A stretch of DNA of 64,000 bases from Sphingobium sp. D43FB (lineage in GTDB: Bacteria > Pseudomonadota > Alphaproteobacteria > Sphingomonadales > Sphingomonadaceae), in contig NZ_NMUA01000012.1 in assembly GCF_002312805.1 (NCBI RefSeq), positions 62,001 to 126,000 on the forward strand, in the 5' to 3' direction. The position numbers and the translations under genes are program-made. Positions 33,598 through 41,703 of the stretch are shown here, piece after piece; the first letter of the stretch is position 1, and every line of letters begins with the position of its first letter. The notes under the pieces are model-generated. The model was not told the DNA's origin and ran no database searches. It worked only from the letters and a program-made list of their open reading frames with translations.

Positions 33598-35021
33598 AGC
33601 TTATACGCCTTCTTGGCCAGCGTGTAGGACAGGTCGACCGCCAGTTCGGCAGCCTCCCATTCCTCCATGCGATGTTCCGCCACCCATTGGGCGAGGAAAC
33701 CGCAGTCGATCCGCCGCGCGACATCGTGGCGCGCCGGGATCGACAGGAAGGCGCGGGTATCGTCGTTGAAGCCGACCGTATTGTAGAAGCCGGCGGTCTC
33801 GGTCATCTGGTTGCGGAACCGGCGCATACCTTCGGGACTGTCATGGAACCACCAGGCCGGACCGAGCTTGAGCGCAGGATAATGGCCCGCGAGCGGCGCG
33901 AGTTCGCGCGCATAGCTGGTTTCATCCAGCGTGAAGAGGATGATGGTGAGGTTGGCTTCATTGCCATAGCGGCTGAGCAACGGGCGCAGCGCGTGAACAT
34001 ATTCGGTCGCCATCGGAATATCGGCCCCCTTGTCGCGGCCGAAGCGCGCGAAGAGCGACGCATTATGGTTGCGATAGGCACCGGGATGGATCTGCATCAC
34101 CATGCCATCCTCGACGCTCATCCCGGCCATGACGGTCAGCATATGGGCGCGGAACAGTTCGGCGTCGGCATCGGACACGCTATCGGCGGTCACGCGGGCG
34201 AACAGCGCTTGTGCCTCTGCATCCGACAGATCGGCGGTCGCGGCGGTTGGATGACCGTGATCGGTCGAGGTCGCGCCCATGCTGGCGAAAAAGGCGCGGC
34301 GCTGGCGGTGGGCGGCGAGATAGCCCTTATAGTCGAACGCATCTTCCCCGGTCAGGTCGGACAGTTTGCGCAGATTGTCGCGAAAGCCGTCAAACTGCGG
34401 GTCGATGACGGGATCGGGCCGGTAGGCGGTCAGCACCCTGCCCTTCCAGCCATCGGCGGTATTATTTTCGGCAAGGATCGCGGCGTGATGGTCGAGATCG
34501 TCGAGCGGCGATTCCGTGGTCGTGATCACTTCGATATTGAAGCGGTCATAAAGCGCGCGCGGGCGGAAGGCCTCGGTCGCCAGCGCCTGCGTAATGGTGT
34601 CATAATAAAGGTCGGCGCTGGCCGCTTCGAGCTGGACGGTCAGGCCGAAGGCTTCGGCGAAAACCCAGTCGAGCCACATGCGCGAGGGCGTGCCGCGGAA
34701 CAGCGTGTAATTTTCCGCCAATATGCGCCATGCCGCGCGCGGATCGACAGAGGTGCCCTCGCCGCCTTTGGGCACCAGCCCGATCATGTCGAGCGATATG
34801 CCTTGGCTGTAGAGCATCCGAAAGACATAATGGTCGGGCGTCAGCAACAATTCGCTGGCATTGCCGAAGGGCTGATCCTGCGCGAACCAGCGCGGGTCAG
34901 TATGGCCATGGGGACTGATGATCGGCAGGCCCGCGACGGCTTCATAGAGGCGGCGCGCGATAGGACGGACGGACGGATCGGTCGGGAACAGACGGTCTGG
35001 ATGCAGGATCAGCGGACGCAT
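33594..35021 (-). CDS. uxaC: glucuronate (uronate) isomerase
   Basis: A 475-residue member of the UxaC family (amidohydrolase-fold). It opens with the conserved PLILHPDRLFP, the metal-binding PHGHTDPRWF and a FGNASELLLTPDHYVFRML stretch (in part), followed by the typical WRILAENYTLFRGTPSRMWL. It converts D-glucuronate to D-fructuronate and galacturonate to tagaturonate, the entry step of the Ashwell pathway. The next two steps are encoded next to it (uxuB and manD). The ribosome site is weak; the regulator stop lies 9 bp upstream. Confidence 0.95.
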   Translation of the reverse strand: MRPLILHPDRLFPTDPSVRPIARRLYEAVAGLPIISPHGHTDPRWFAQDQPFGNASELLLTPDHYVFRMLYSQGISLDMIGLVPKGGEGTSVDPRAAWRILAENYTLFRGTPSRMWLDWVFAEAFGLTVQLEAASADLYYDTITQALATEAFRPRALYDRFNIEVITTTESPLDDLDHHAAILAENNTADGWKGRVLTAYRPDPVIDPQFDGFRDNLRKLSDLTGEDAFDYKGYLAAHRQRRAFFASMGATSTDHGHPTAATADLSDAEAQALFARVTADSVSDADAELFRAHMLTVMAGMSVEDGMVMQIHPGAYRNHNASLFARFGRDKGADIPMATEYVHALRPLLSRYGNEANLTIILFTLDETSYARELAPLAGHYPALKLGPAWWFHDSPEGMRRFRNQMTETAGFYNTVGFNDDTRAFLSIPARHDVARRIDCGFLAQWVAEHRMEEWEAAELAVDLSYTLAKKAYKL

Positions 35022-35030
35022 GAACGAAAC

Positions 35031-35816
35031 CTATAGAGTTGCGGCGCGGGCATAGCGCGCACGGGTGGAAGCGATGGTGCGGCGGGCGTCCTCGATCGCA
35101 TCTTCCTCGATCGTGAACAGCAGATGATCGATGACCGAGCCGAGATGCGCGCGCATCGCGGCCCTGGCGGCGGCGGGATCGCGGGCATGGAGAGCATCGC
35201 GCACGACGCTATGTTCCGCCACCACGGGCTGGATATTGGCGGTGCGCGCCTTTTCGAGCAGCAGTGCGCAGTCGGGCGAGGTCGAGCGCAAGCGCCACAT
35301 TTCCTCTACCTGATTGTGGATCACCGCGTTGCGCGTGGCCGAAGCTATGAGCAGGTGGAAGGCGCGATCGGCTTCAGTGCTGACGCCGGGGAGGAGATTT
35401 TCCTCCGACATTTTCAGGACTAGCCGGTCGAGTTCTTCGAGTTCGTCGTCGCGGATGTTGACTGCGGCCAGCGCCGCCGCTTCGCCTTCAACCAACAGGC
35501 GCGCCTCCATCAGTTCGAAGGCGGTGACGGTAAAGCCCGGCCGGTCCTGATCACCCGGCAGCGCGCGGACATAGGCACCGGACCCGATCCGCACTTCGAT
35601 CAACCCCTGGACTTCCAGCGCGATCATCGCCTCGCGCACGGCCGGACGGCTGACGCCGTGCATGACCGACAGTTCGCGCTCGGCCGGCAGGCGGTCGCCA
35701 ATCGCATAGCGGCCGGTCGCCAGATCCTCGAACAATCGGCGTGCCAGCTTCTGATATAGCCGCTCGGTACCGTCCATCGGGACCGATCCACCGGCGCTTT
35801 TGCCTGTCTCAATCAT
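35031..35816 (-). CDS. GntR/FadR-family regulator, probable hexuronate repressor
   Basis: A 261-residue regulator. N-terminal GntR winged helix: YAIGDRLPAERELSVMHGVSRPAVREAM-type block (in part) with GSGAYV at the wing. The C-terminal FCD domain has FHLLIASATRN and EHSVVRDALHARDP, whose histidines usually bind a metal that holds a carboxylate ligand. This matches UxuR/ExuR-type regulators of hexuronate genes. It shares an operon with uxaC and uxuB and a 105 bp intergenic region with manD. Candidate sites for it are listed at 35840, 38830 and 41608. Confidence 0.9.
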   Translation of the reverse strand: MIETGKSAGGSVPMDGTERLYQKLARRLFEDLATGRYAIGDRLPAERELSVMHGVSRPAVREAMIALEVQGLIEVRIGSGAYVRALPGDQDRPGFTVTAFELMEARLLVEGEAAALAAVNIRDDELEELDRLVLKMSEENLLPGVSTEADRAFHLLIASATRNAVIHNQVEEMWRLRSTSPDCALLLEKARTANIQPVVAEHSVVRDALHARDPAAARAAMRAHLGSVIDHLLFTIEEDAIEDARRTIASTRARYARAATL

Positions 35817-35839
35817 TTTTCTACCCTCGCCTGAAAATA

Positions 35840-35886
35840 GGCCTTACCAATTTTGTTGAAATCGGCAAGAGTGACACTAACGGTAA
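35840..35886. promoter_or_regulatory. candidate hexuronate regulator sites between the GntR gene and manD
   Basis: GGCCTTACCAAT at 35840-35851 is repeated exactly (minus strand) before the GH2 gene at 41608-41619 and nearly so before the transporter at 38830-38841. A second, reverse half (GGTAATTGCC at 35882-35891) follows 30 bp on. Both lie in the divergent promoter region, consistent with control of both directions by the GntR-type protein. Confidence 0.55.
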
Positions 35887-35921
35887 TTGCCAACTATGGC
35901 CACTGGTGAGGGAAGTATCTC

Positions 35922-37130
35922 ATGAAAATTCAATCAGCGCGCGTCATCGTCACCTGTCCGGGGCGTAATTTCGTGACGCTCAAGATCGAAACCGACCAGG
36001 GTGTCTATGGCATTGGCGATGCGACGCTCAACGGGCGCGAACTGGCGGTCGTCTCCTATCTGGAGGACCATGTCATTCCCTGCCTGATCGGCATGGACCC
36101 CCGCCGAATCGAGGATATCTGGCAATATCTGTATCGCGGTGCCTATTGGCGGCGCGGCCCGGTGACGATGCGCGCGGTGAGCGCGGTCGATACCGCGCTG
36201 TGGGACATTAAGGGCAAGATGGCCGGCATGCCGCTCTATGACTTGCTGGGTGGCAAGAGCCGGGACGGCATCATGGTCTATGGTCATGCCAATGGCAGCG
36301 ACATTGAAGAAACGGTCGATGCGGTCGGCCACTATATCGACATGGGCTATAAGGCGATTCGCGCGCAGACGGGCGTGCCGGGCATCAAGGATGCTTATGG
36401 CGTCGGCCGCGGCAAGCTATTCTATGAACCGGCCGATGCCGCGCTGCCGTCGGTCACGGGATGGGATACGCGCAAGGCGCTGAACCATGTGCCCAAACTG
36501 TTCGACAAGTTGCGCGCCACCTATGGATTCGATCATCATCTGCTGCATGATGGGCATCATCGCTATACGCCGCAGGAAGCCGCTAATCTGGGCAAGATGC
36601 TGGAGCCTTATCAGCTATTCTGGCTGGAAGATTGCACACCGGCGGAAAATCAGGAAGCGTTCAAGCTGGTGCGCCAGCATACCGTGACGCCGCTGGCCGT
36701 CGGCGAGATTTTTAACACGATCTGGGATTGCAAGGATCTGATCCAGAACCAGTTGATCGATTATATCCGCTGCACCGTGGTCGGCGCAGGCGGCGTCACG
36801 CATCTGCGCCGGATCGCTGATCTGGCCGCCCTATATCAGGTGCGGACCGGAAGCCATGGCGCGACCGACCTGTCGCCAGTGACAATGGGCACGGCGCTGC
36901 ATTTCGACACATGGGTGCCCAATTTCGGCATTCAGGAATATATGCGCCATACGCCAGAAACCGACGCCGTATTCCCGCATGATTACCGGTTCGAGGCGGG
37001 CGAAATGTTCGTGGGCGATACGCCGGGCCATGGTGTCGATATCGACGAAAAGCTGGCCGCGAAATATCCCTATAAGCCCGCCTATCTTCCGGTAGCGCGC
37101 TTGACCGACGGAACCATGTGGAACTGGTAA
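35922..37130 (+). CDS. manD: D-mannonate dehydratase (enolase superfamily)
   Basis: A 402-residue enzyme that dehydrates D-mannonate to 2-keto-3-deoxygluconate. From memory it is near-identical in pattern to the characterised Novosphingobium aromaticivorans ManD, including length and the end GTMWNW. Catalytic Arg147 (KAIRAQTG), Tyr159 (KDAYGVGR) and His212 (LHDGHHR) are all present, as are the metal ligands Asp210, Glu236 (WLEDC) and Glu262 (VGEIF). Near residue 311 it reads TGSHGATD. The gene is divergent from the GntR gene and followed by a terminator. 2-Keto-3-deoxygluconate kinase and aldolase are not in the window. Confidence 0.96.
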   Translation: MKIQSARVIVTCPGRNFVTLKIETDQGVYGIGDATLNGRELAVVSYLEDHVIPCLIGMDPRRIEDIWQYLYRGAYWRRGPVTMRAVSAVDTALWDIKGKMAGMPLYDLLGGKSRDGIMVYGHANGSDIEETVDAVGHYIDMGYKAIRAQTGVPGIKDAYGVGRGKLFYEPADAALPSVTGWDTRKALNHVPKLFDKLRATYGFDHHLLHDGHHRYTPQEAANLGKMLEPYQLFWLEDCTPAENQEAFKLVRQHTVTPLAVGEIFNTIWDCKDLIQNQLIDYIRCTVVGAGGVTHLRRIADLAALYQVRTGSHGATDLSPVTMGTALHFDTWVPNFGIQEYMRHTPETDAVFPHDYRFEAGEMFVGDTPGHGVDIDEKLAAKYPYKPAYLPVARLTDGTMWNW

Positions 37131-37167
37131 GGCCGGTCAATATCGTCGGAATATGATCGCATAAGAG

Positions 37168-37204
37168 AAAGGGCGCTGGAATTGGCTTATTCCAGCGCCC
37201 TTTT
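37168..37204. terminator. bidirectional intrinsic terminator
   Basis: A perfect 14 bp inverted repeat (37168-37181 and 37190-37203) with A-run and T-run ends, between manD and the convergent transporter gene. Confidence 0.92.
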
Positions 37205-37226
37205 CTGTGCTTTCGTCGCTTGAGGG

Positions 37227-38516
37227 TCAGGCCGGAAGCGGAATGGCGGAGGGCTTTTTACGGAGCAGGGTCCACAGGATAGCCGCGCCCGCAATATCGA
37301 ACAAAGCGAGGCAAACGAACAGCGGATCATAGCCGATCGTGTCAGCCAAAGCGCCGATCACGAGCGAGAAGCTCAAGCCGCCGATCCATGCCGCCGAGCC
37401 CGCCATGCCGGTCGCCGTGGCGACGACACGGCGGTCGAACAGGTCGGCCGACAGCGTGAGAAGCGCGCCCGATAGCATCTGATGCGCGAAACCGCCGACG
37501 CAGAAGAGCGCGATCGCCATAGCAGGACTGCCCGCCAGGCCAATACAACCCGGCCCGATCATGCAGAGCGCGCCAGTGGTCATCACGATCTTGCGCGATG
37601 TCAGCAGCGACACGTTGAACCGCCGCATGAGCCAGGGCGCATAATAGCCGCCGATGATCGACCCGGCGTCGGCGGCGAGAAAGGGCAACCAGGCGAAGGC
37701 GGCAATACCTTTAAGGTCCATGCCGCGCGCTTCGACCAGATAAAGGGGAATGAAAAAGCTGAATGTCTGCCATGCCGGTTCCGCAAGGAAGCGCGGAATG
37801 GCGATGCTCCAGAAATCGCGGCGGACGATCAGTGCGCGCCAGCCGAGCGGCGTATCCCCCGCTGCGGCATCGGATGCCGCCTCTTCGGCCGCGCGCCCGC
37901 CCAAAATATGCTCGCGCTCGCTTGCGCTGAGGCGCGGATGATCTTCCGGGTTACGATAGCCGAAATACCACAAGGCTGCCCATAGGAAGCCGACGCTGCC
38001 CGTCACGATGAAGGCGGATTGCCACCCCCAAACAGCGATGCAGAAGACGACGACCGGCGGTGCGATCATGGCGCCGAGCGATGATCCGATATTGAACCAG
38101 CCGGTGGCGACCGTGCGTTCGACCGGAGGAAACCACTCGCCTACGACCTTGATCCCGGCCGGGATCGCCGCCGCTTCGGTCAGGCCAAGCAGCCCACGGA
38201 AAACCGCAAAGCTCGGCCAGCCGGTTGCAAAGGCATGGCAGCAATTGGCCGCCGACCATCCGAGCGCGAACAAGGCGAAGCCAAGCCGCACCCCCATCCA
38301 GTCGAGCGCCAGGCCGGCCAAGGGTTGGGACACGGTATAGGCGGCCTGAAAGGCGGCGACGACCCAGCTATATTGCTGGGTGCTCATGTCGAACGTCGCC
38401 TTGAGGGTCGGGGCGGCCACCGACAGGGAGGAGCGGGCGAGGTAATTGAGGACCGTGCCTAATGTGACCAAGCTGATGATCCACCATCTCAGTCGCCCGA
38501 TCCTCTGTGTGGTCAT
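37227..38516 (-). CDS. MFS transporter, hexuronate (ExuT)-like
   Basis: A 429-residue MFS protein of the anion:cation symporter group that includes ExuT and GudP. It begins RLRWWIISLVTLGTVLNYLARSSLSVAAP, given here in part, where the NYLxRxxLxxAAP pattern is typical; GLLGLTEAAAIPAGIKVVGEWFP is the TM4-loop signature. It should import glucuronate or related sugar acids with protons. The start MTTQR at 38516 follows an AAGG site. An intrinsic terminator ends 14 nt upstream of the start codon, see 38531. It is a paralogue of the transporter at 55300. Confidence 0.88.
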   Translation of the reverse strand: MTTQRIGRLRWWIISLVTLGTVLNYLARSSLSVAAPTLKATFDMSTQQYSWVVAAFQAAYTVSQPLAGLALDWMGVRLGFALFALGWSAANCCHAFATGWPSFAVFRGLLGLTEAAAIPAGIKVVGEWFPPVERTVATGWFNIGSSLGAMIAPPVVVFCIAVWGWQSAFIVTGSVGFLWAALWYFGYRNPEDHPRLSASEREHILGGRAAEEAASDAAAGDTPLGWRALIVRRDFWSIAIPRFLAEPAWQTFSFFIPLYLVEARGMDLKGIAAFAWLPFLAADAGSIIGGYYAPWLMRRFNVSLLTSRKIVMTTGALCMIGPGCIGLAGSPAMAIALFCVGGFAHQMLSGALLTLSADLFDRRVVATATGMAGSAAWIGGLSFSLVIGALADTIGYDPLFVCLALFDIAGAAILWTLLRKKPSAIPLPA

Positions 38517-38530
38517 CGTCAGAACCTTCA

Positions 38531-38564
38531 AAAAAAAATGGCCGGGCCTTGAATGCCCGGCCAT
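38531..38564 (-). terminator. intrinsic terminator in the leader directly before the transporter gene
   Basis: ATGGCCGGGC (38538-38547) and its complement (38555-38564) form a perfect 10 bp stem. Read on the minus strand it is followed by nine T (38539-38531), then the AAGG ribosome site and the ATG at 38516. The 366 bp between GH2 and the transporter otherwise holds one promoter-like site (38809-38841) and a possible 37-codon ORF. Since no promoter fits between the T-run and the ATG, transcripts must read through it, which suggests attenuation. Confidence 0.8.
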
Positions 38565-38677
38565 CAGTGGGAGGTGGAGAAAGGGTGATTGCCGCCATTG
38601 CTGTCGAAGCGCGGATGGCAGACCGAAATAGCCTCTTTGTTCAAGCGCATATCGTCAGTCAGCTTGGCGCCCAGCAT
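38564..38677 (-). CDS. possible leader ORF, 37 codons
   Basis: An ATG at 38677 opens a frame of 37 residues (MLGAKLTDDMRLNKEAISVC and 17 more, ending STSH) whose TGA overlaps the base of the terminator hairpin at 38564. About three quarters of its codons end in G or C, as in nearby genes. There is no convincing ribosome site and I recognise no family. It could be a leader peptide linking translation to the terminator, a free small protein, or chance. Confidence 0.25.
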   Translation of the reverse strand: MLGAKLTDDMRLNKEAISVCHPRFDSNGGNHPFSTSH

Positions 38678-38808
38678 GATCGCCGCTATCGACGCTCTGG
38701 ACTGCGGATGCTGTGTGCTGGGTGACGGCGAGAACAGTCATGATCATTGCCGTGCCTACCCAAAACCTTGAAAAGCTGCGCAGGCTATCCCCCCGATTCA
38801 CTAGCCAT

Positions 38809-38841
38809 AGTATATGACCGGTTTTTTAAACTGGTAATGCC
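38809..38841 (-). promoter_or_regulatory. promoter with hexuronate-type operator for the transporter leader
   Basis: A TATACT -10 box (minus strand, 38814-38809) is preceded by the imperfect palindrome ACCGGTTT-TTA-AACTGGT type element (38817-38835) and GGCATTACCAGT (38841-38830), which matches the GGCCTTACCAAT sites at 35840 and 41608 in 10 of 12 positions. A bound GntR regulator would cover the -35 region. Confidence 0.55.
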
Positions 38842-38882
38842 GATCTCGCACGCCACCCTCTTCCTGTCAAACGATTTCACGC

Positions 38883-41591
38883 CTACTGCGCGCGGCGCGC
38901 TTCAGGAACGATCGTGATCGCGGACACCAATGCATCGCCCCCGGCCGCGTTGAATTGCAGCGCCAGTTTTCCGTTTCGTACCTCTACGGGGAAAGTCCGT
39001 GTAACCGCCTTCAATGCGCCGCCTGCCGCTTTTGCGGGATTAAAGCCCGATAGCGCCGTTCTGCCATTAACGATAACGTCGAAGCTGCGCGTTGCCGCTT
39101 TTTCGGCGTCCGGCTCAAACATATGGAGGGTGACCGACCAGCGCCCATTGGGCAGGGGCAGCGCATAAGAAAAGCTGCCTTCGCGGTAAGAAGCATAGAG
39201 TTCGGGGTCGCTCGTGCCAACGACATTGCTCTCTGCCACCTTGCCGCGCGCCCCCATGCGCAATTCTGGGACCGTGCCACCCGTGAAGAAGGTATCCGAG
39301 CCATAGCGTTTACCGTCTACAGTGGTAAGGCCAGTCAGGCTTCCCACCCGGATGCGCAAACCGTCGGCGGCATCCGGTGCTTTCCAGCCTACCGTGTCCG
39401 ACAGGGACTTGCCGTCGATGGACGCGGTGGTGGTCACTTCATTATCGCCCGGCTTAAGCGCGATGCCGGGCCAGACGCAGATTTGCTCGGGACAGGGCAC
39501 CGTCCCGGCATCGCGCCCGTTGACCTTCAAACTGGCAGTGGCGGCATTGCTGTAGGCGCGCACATCCATGACCGGATAGGCGCGATCGACATAGCGCCGA
39601 CCGGTCAGATGCAGGACAGGCTCCTTCGACCAACTGGCCTTGTAGAAATAAAAGGCGTCCTTGCGAATGGTGCGGTCATAGCTGACCAACCCCTTGTCGT
39701 TGAGGTCGATGGCCTCGCCCTCTTCGCGGCTGTTCGAGGCGAAGTCGAACATGTTCCAAATCCAGGTTGCGGAGAGATAGTCCTGCTTTTTGAGGACTTT
39801 CCATGTCTCTTCATGGACCCAGGCCTGAAACGCTTCGGGATGGGGACGACCATTGGCATTGACCGGCCCGCCCAGCGGATTGTCGGTATGCTGGGTAAGC
39901 GCGCCGCCTGCTCCATATTCGGTCAGCGCAACCGCGCGCCCCGGATATTTGGCATGCAAAGCCGCCAGCGCCGTCGCGGCGTCGCCGGGCTTGCCATAAT
40001 ACCAGCCGAAATAGCGATTCAATCCGACCATGTCGGTCACGTCGTTGAGGACTTGCGCGCCGGGCAGCGACAGGGGCGAGCCCGTCGCTTCGCAACAATC
40101 GGCATAGGCCGTCGGGCGGCTGGGGTCCTCGGCTTGCGCCAGCGCATTGAGTTCGATCAGCATGTCGCGCGACTGGGCGGGTGGCCCCTTTGCCCCTTTG
40201 CGCAGCGCGTCGATCGCCGCGCCGATGTCGATTTCATTGCCGACCGACCAGATCATGATCGAAGGATGGTTATAATTTTGGCGGATCAGTTCGCGCAATT
40301 GCTGCCGCGCATTGGCGATCAACGCAGGCGATGGCCGGGCGTCGTCGAAAGCGGATTGATGGACGAAGGGCAGTTCGGCCTTGACGACCATGCCGGTTTC
40401 GTCGGCCAAGCGGGTCCATTCCTGGGCATGTTGATAATGGGCATGGCGAATGGTGTTGACGCCCATTTCCGCCATGATCGCCATATCCTGTGCATGGTCT
40501 TCCGGGGTGAGCGCCCATCCCTTGCCCTGCCGGTCCTGATGGCGCGACGCGCCGTGCAGGCGGGTGGGCTTGCCGTTCAGAATGAAGCCCCTGTCGGGAT
40601 CAAAGGCGAAGGTCCGCACGCCGAGCGGTTGCTCCACCCGGTCGACCACGCGGCCGCGTTCGACCAGTTCGGACACGACGCGATAGAGATAGGGATTTTC
40701 GCGTCCCTGCCACAATATCGGCTGCGCGATCATCAGCGCGCGGCGCAGTTCCAGCGTGCCATTCGCGGTCAGCGCGGCGGGGGCGCTGTCCCGTGCGACG
40801 ACCGCGCCGTCGGCATCCAGAATCTGCGTGTTGACGGTCAGCTTGCGCCGCCCCGGTCCGGCGTTGCGCAGCCGCGCGAGCAGCGCCACGCTGGCGGCGG
40901 CGTCCGTCACTTGCGGCGTGCTGATATAGAGGCCCGGCCCGCCATGATCGAGCGTATCAAACTGTGCGGCATCGACCGTGATCAGGGATACGCCGCGATA
41001 GAGGCCGCCATGGACGAAGAAGTCGCCGCCCAGTGGAATGACGTCCGCCGTCGAACTGCCGGGCGCGGGCTTGCTGTTATCGGCTTTGACGACGATGACG
41101 TTGGATGCGCCCGCTCGCAACTGATCGGTGATGTCGAAACGGAAGGTCGAAAAGGCGCCGGCATGGCCGCCGACGCGCACGCCGTTCACCCATATTTCCG
41201 CAATCGCGCCGACGCCGTCGAACTGGATCAACTGGCGCTGGCCCTTGGCTCGTGACGGTGCGGTCAGGGCAAGACGATACCAGCCTATGCCTTGCTCCAA
41301 ATTGCTTTGCGCCGACCGGGTGAGCTGATATTCGCCCATGCGGTTCCAGGTGTGGGGGAGGTCGACCCGTTCCCAGCTGCTATCGTCGAAGGTTGGGGCG
41401 GTAACGCCATCGGCATCGCCGCCAAAACGGAAGTGCCAGCCCGATGCAAGGGAGACAATCTGGCGGGGACCTGTGGCCTGTGCGCCCGGTTGCGCCGTAG
41501 CCGATGCGGGGGCTGCGGCAGCGGGGGCGGTCGCCAGCGCCATTGCCGCGATGCTGACCAGACCGAGAAAATGGATTTTCGATACGCGCAT
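38883..41591 (-). CDS. secreted glycoside hydrolase family 2 protein (beta-galactosidase/glucuronidase-like)
   Basis: A 902-residue GH2 enzyme. A Sec signal peptide (about 1-27) is followed by the sugar-binding domain, an immunoglobulin-like domain, the TIM barrel with acid/base Glu453 (SVGNEID) and nucleophile Glu558 (LTEYGAGG), and a C-terminal DUF4982 plus malectin-like region. The substrate of GH2 enzymes with this tail varies (beta-galactosides, beta-glucuronides). Its place in the hexuronate block and the shared operator at 41608 make release of uronic acid from oligosaccharides plausible. Start at 41591 follows GGGAGAGG; an in-frame upstream codon at 41621 is less likely. Confidence 0.9.
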   Translation of the reverse strand: MRVSKIHFLGLVSIAAMALATAPAAAAPASATAQPGAQATGPRQIVSLASGWHFRFGGDADGVTAPTFDDSSWERVDLPHTWNRMGEYQLTRSAQSNLEQGIGWYRLALTAPSRAKGQRQLIQFDGVGAIAEIWVNGVRVGGHAGAFSTFRFDITDQLRAGASNVIVVKADNSKPAPGSSTADVIPLGGDFFVHGGLYRGVSLITVDAAQFDTLDHGGPGLYISTPQVTDAAASVALLARLRNAGPGRRKLTVNTQILDADGAVVARDSAPAALTANGTLELRRALMIAQPILWQGRENPYLYRVVSELVERGRVVDRVEQPLGVRTFAFDPDRGFILNGKPTRLHGASRHQDRQGKGWALTPEDHAQDMAIMAEMGVNTIRHAHYQHAQEWTRLADETGMVVKAELPFVHQSAFDDARPSPALIANARQQLRELIRQNYNHPSIMIWSVGNEIDIGAAIDALRKGAKGPPAQSRDMLIELNALAQAEDPSRPTAYADCCEATGSPLSLPGAQVLNDVTDMVGLNRYFGWYYGKPGDAATALAALHAKYPGRAVALTEYGAGGALTQHTDNPLGGPVNANGRPHPEAFQAWVHEETWKVLKKQDYLSATWIWNMFDFASNSREEGEAIDLNDKGLVSYDRTIRKDAFYFYKASWSKEPVLHLTGRRYVDRAYPVMDVRAYSNAATASLKVNGRDAGTVPCPEQICVWPGIALKPGDNEVTTTASIDGKSLSDTVGWKAPDAADGLRIRVGSLTGLTTVDGKRYGSDTFFTGGTVPELRMGARGKVAESNVVGTSDPELYASYREGSFSYALPLPNGRWSVTLHMFEPDAEKAATRSFDVIVNGRTALSGFNPAKAAGGALKAVTRTFPVEVRNGKLALQFNAAGGDALVSAITIVPEARRAQ

Positions 41592-41601
41592 TTGACCTCT
41601 C

Positions 41602-41645
41602 CCAATTATTGGTAAGGCCAAATAGCATTGGCTGGTCTATGTCAA
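41602..41645 (-). promoter_or_regulatory. promoter and operator of the GH2 gene
   Basis: A TTGACA -35 box (minus strand, 41645-41640) is followed by GGCCTTACCAAT (41619-41608), identical to the site before the GntR gene, and by the palindrome CCAAT-T-ATTGG (41602-41612). The operator covers the expected -10 and start site. No strong -10 is visible. Confidence 0.55.
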
Positions 41646-41703
41646 CCGTCGAGCGCGGATAACGATCTGATCGAGCCACTCTCAGCGAATGATTTGCGCC
41701 GCG

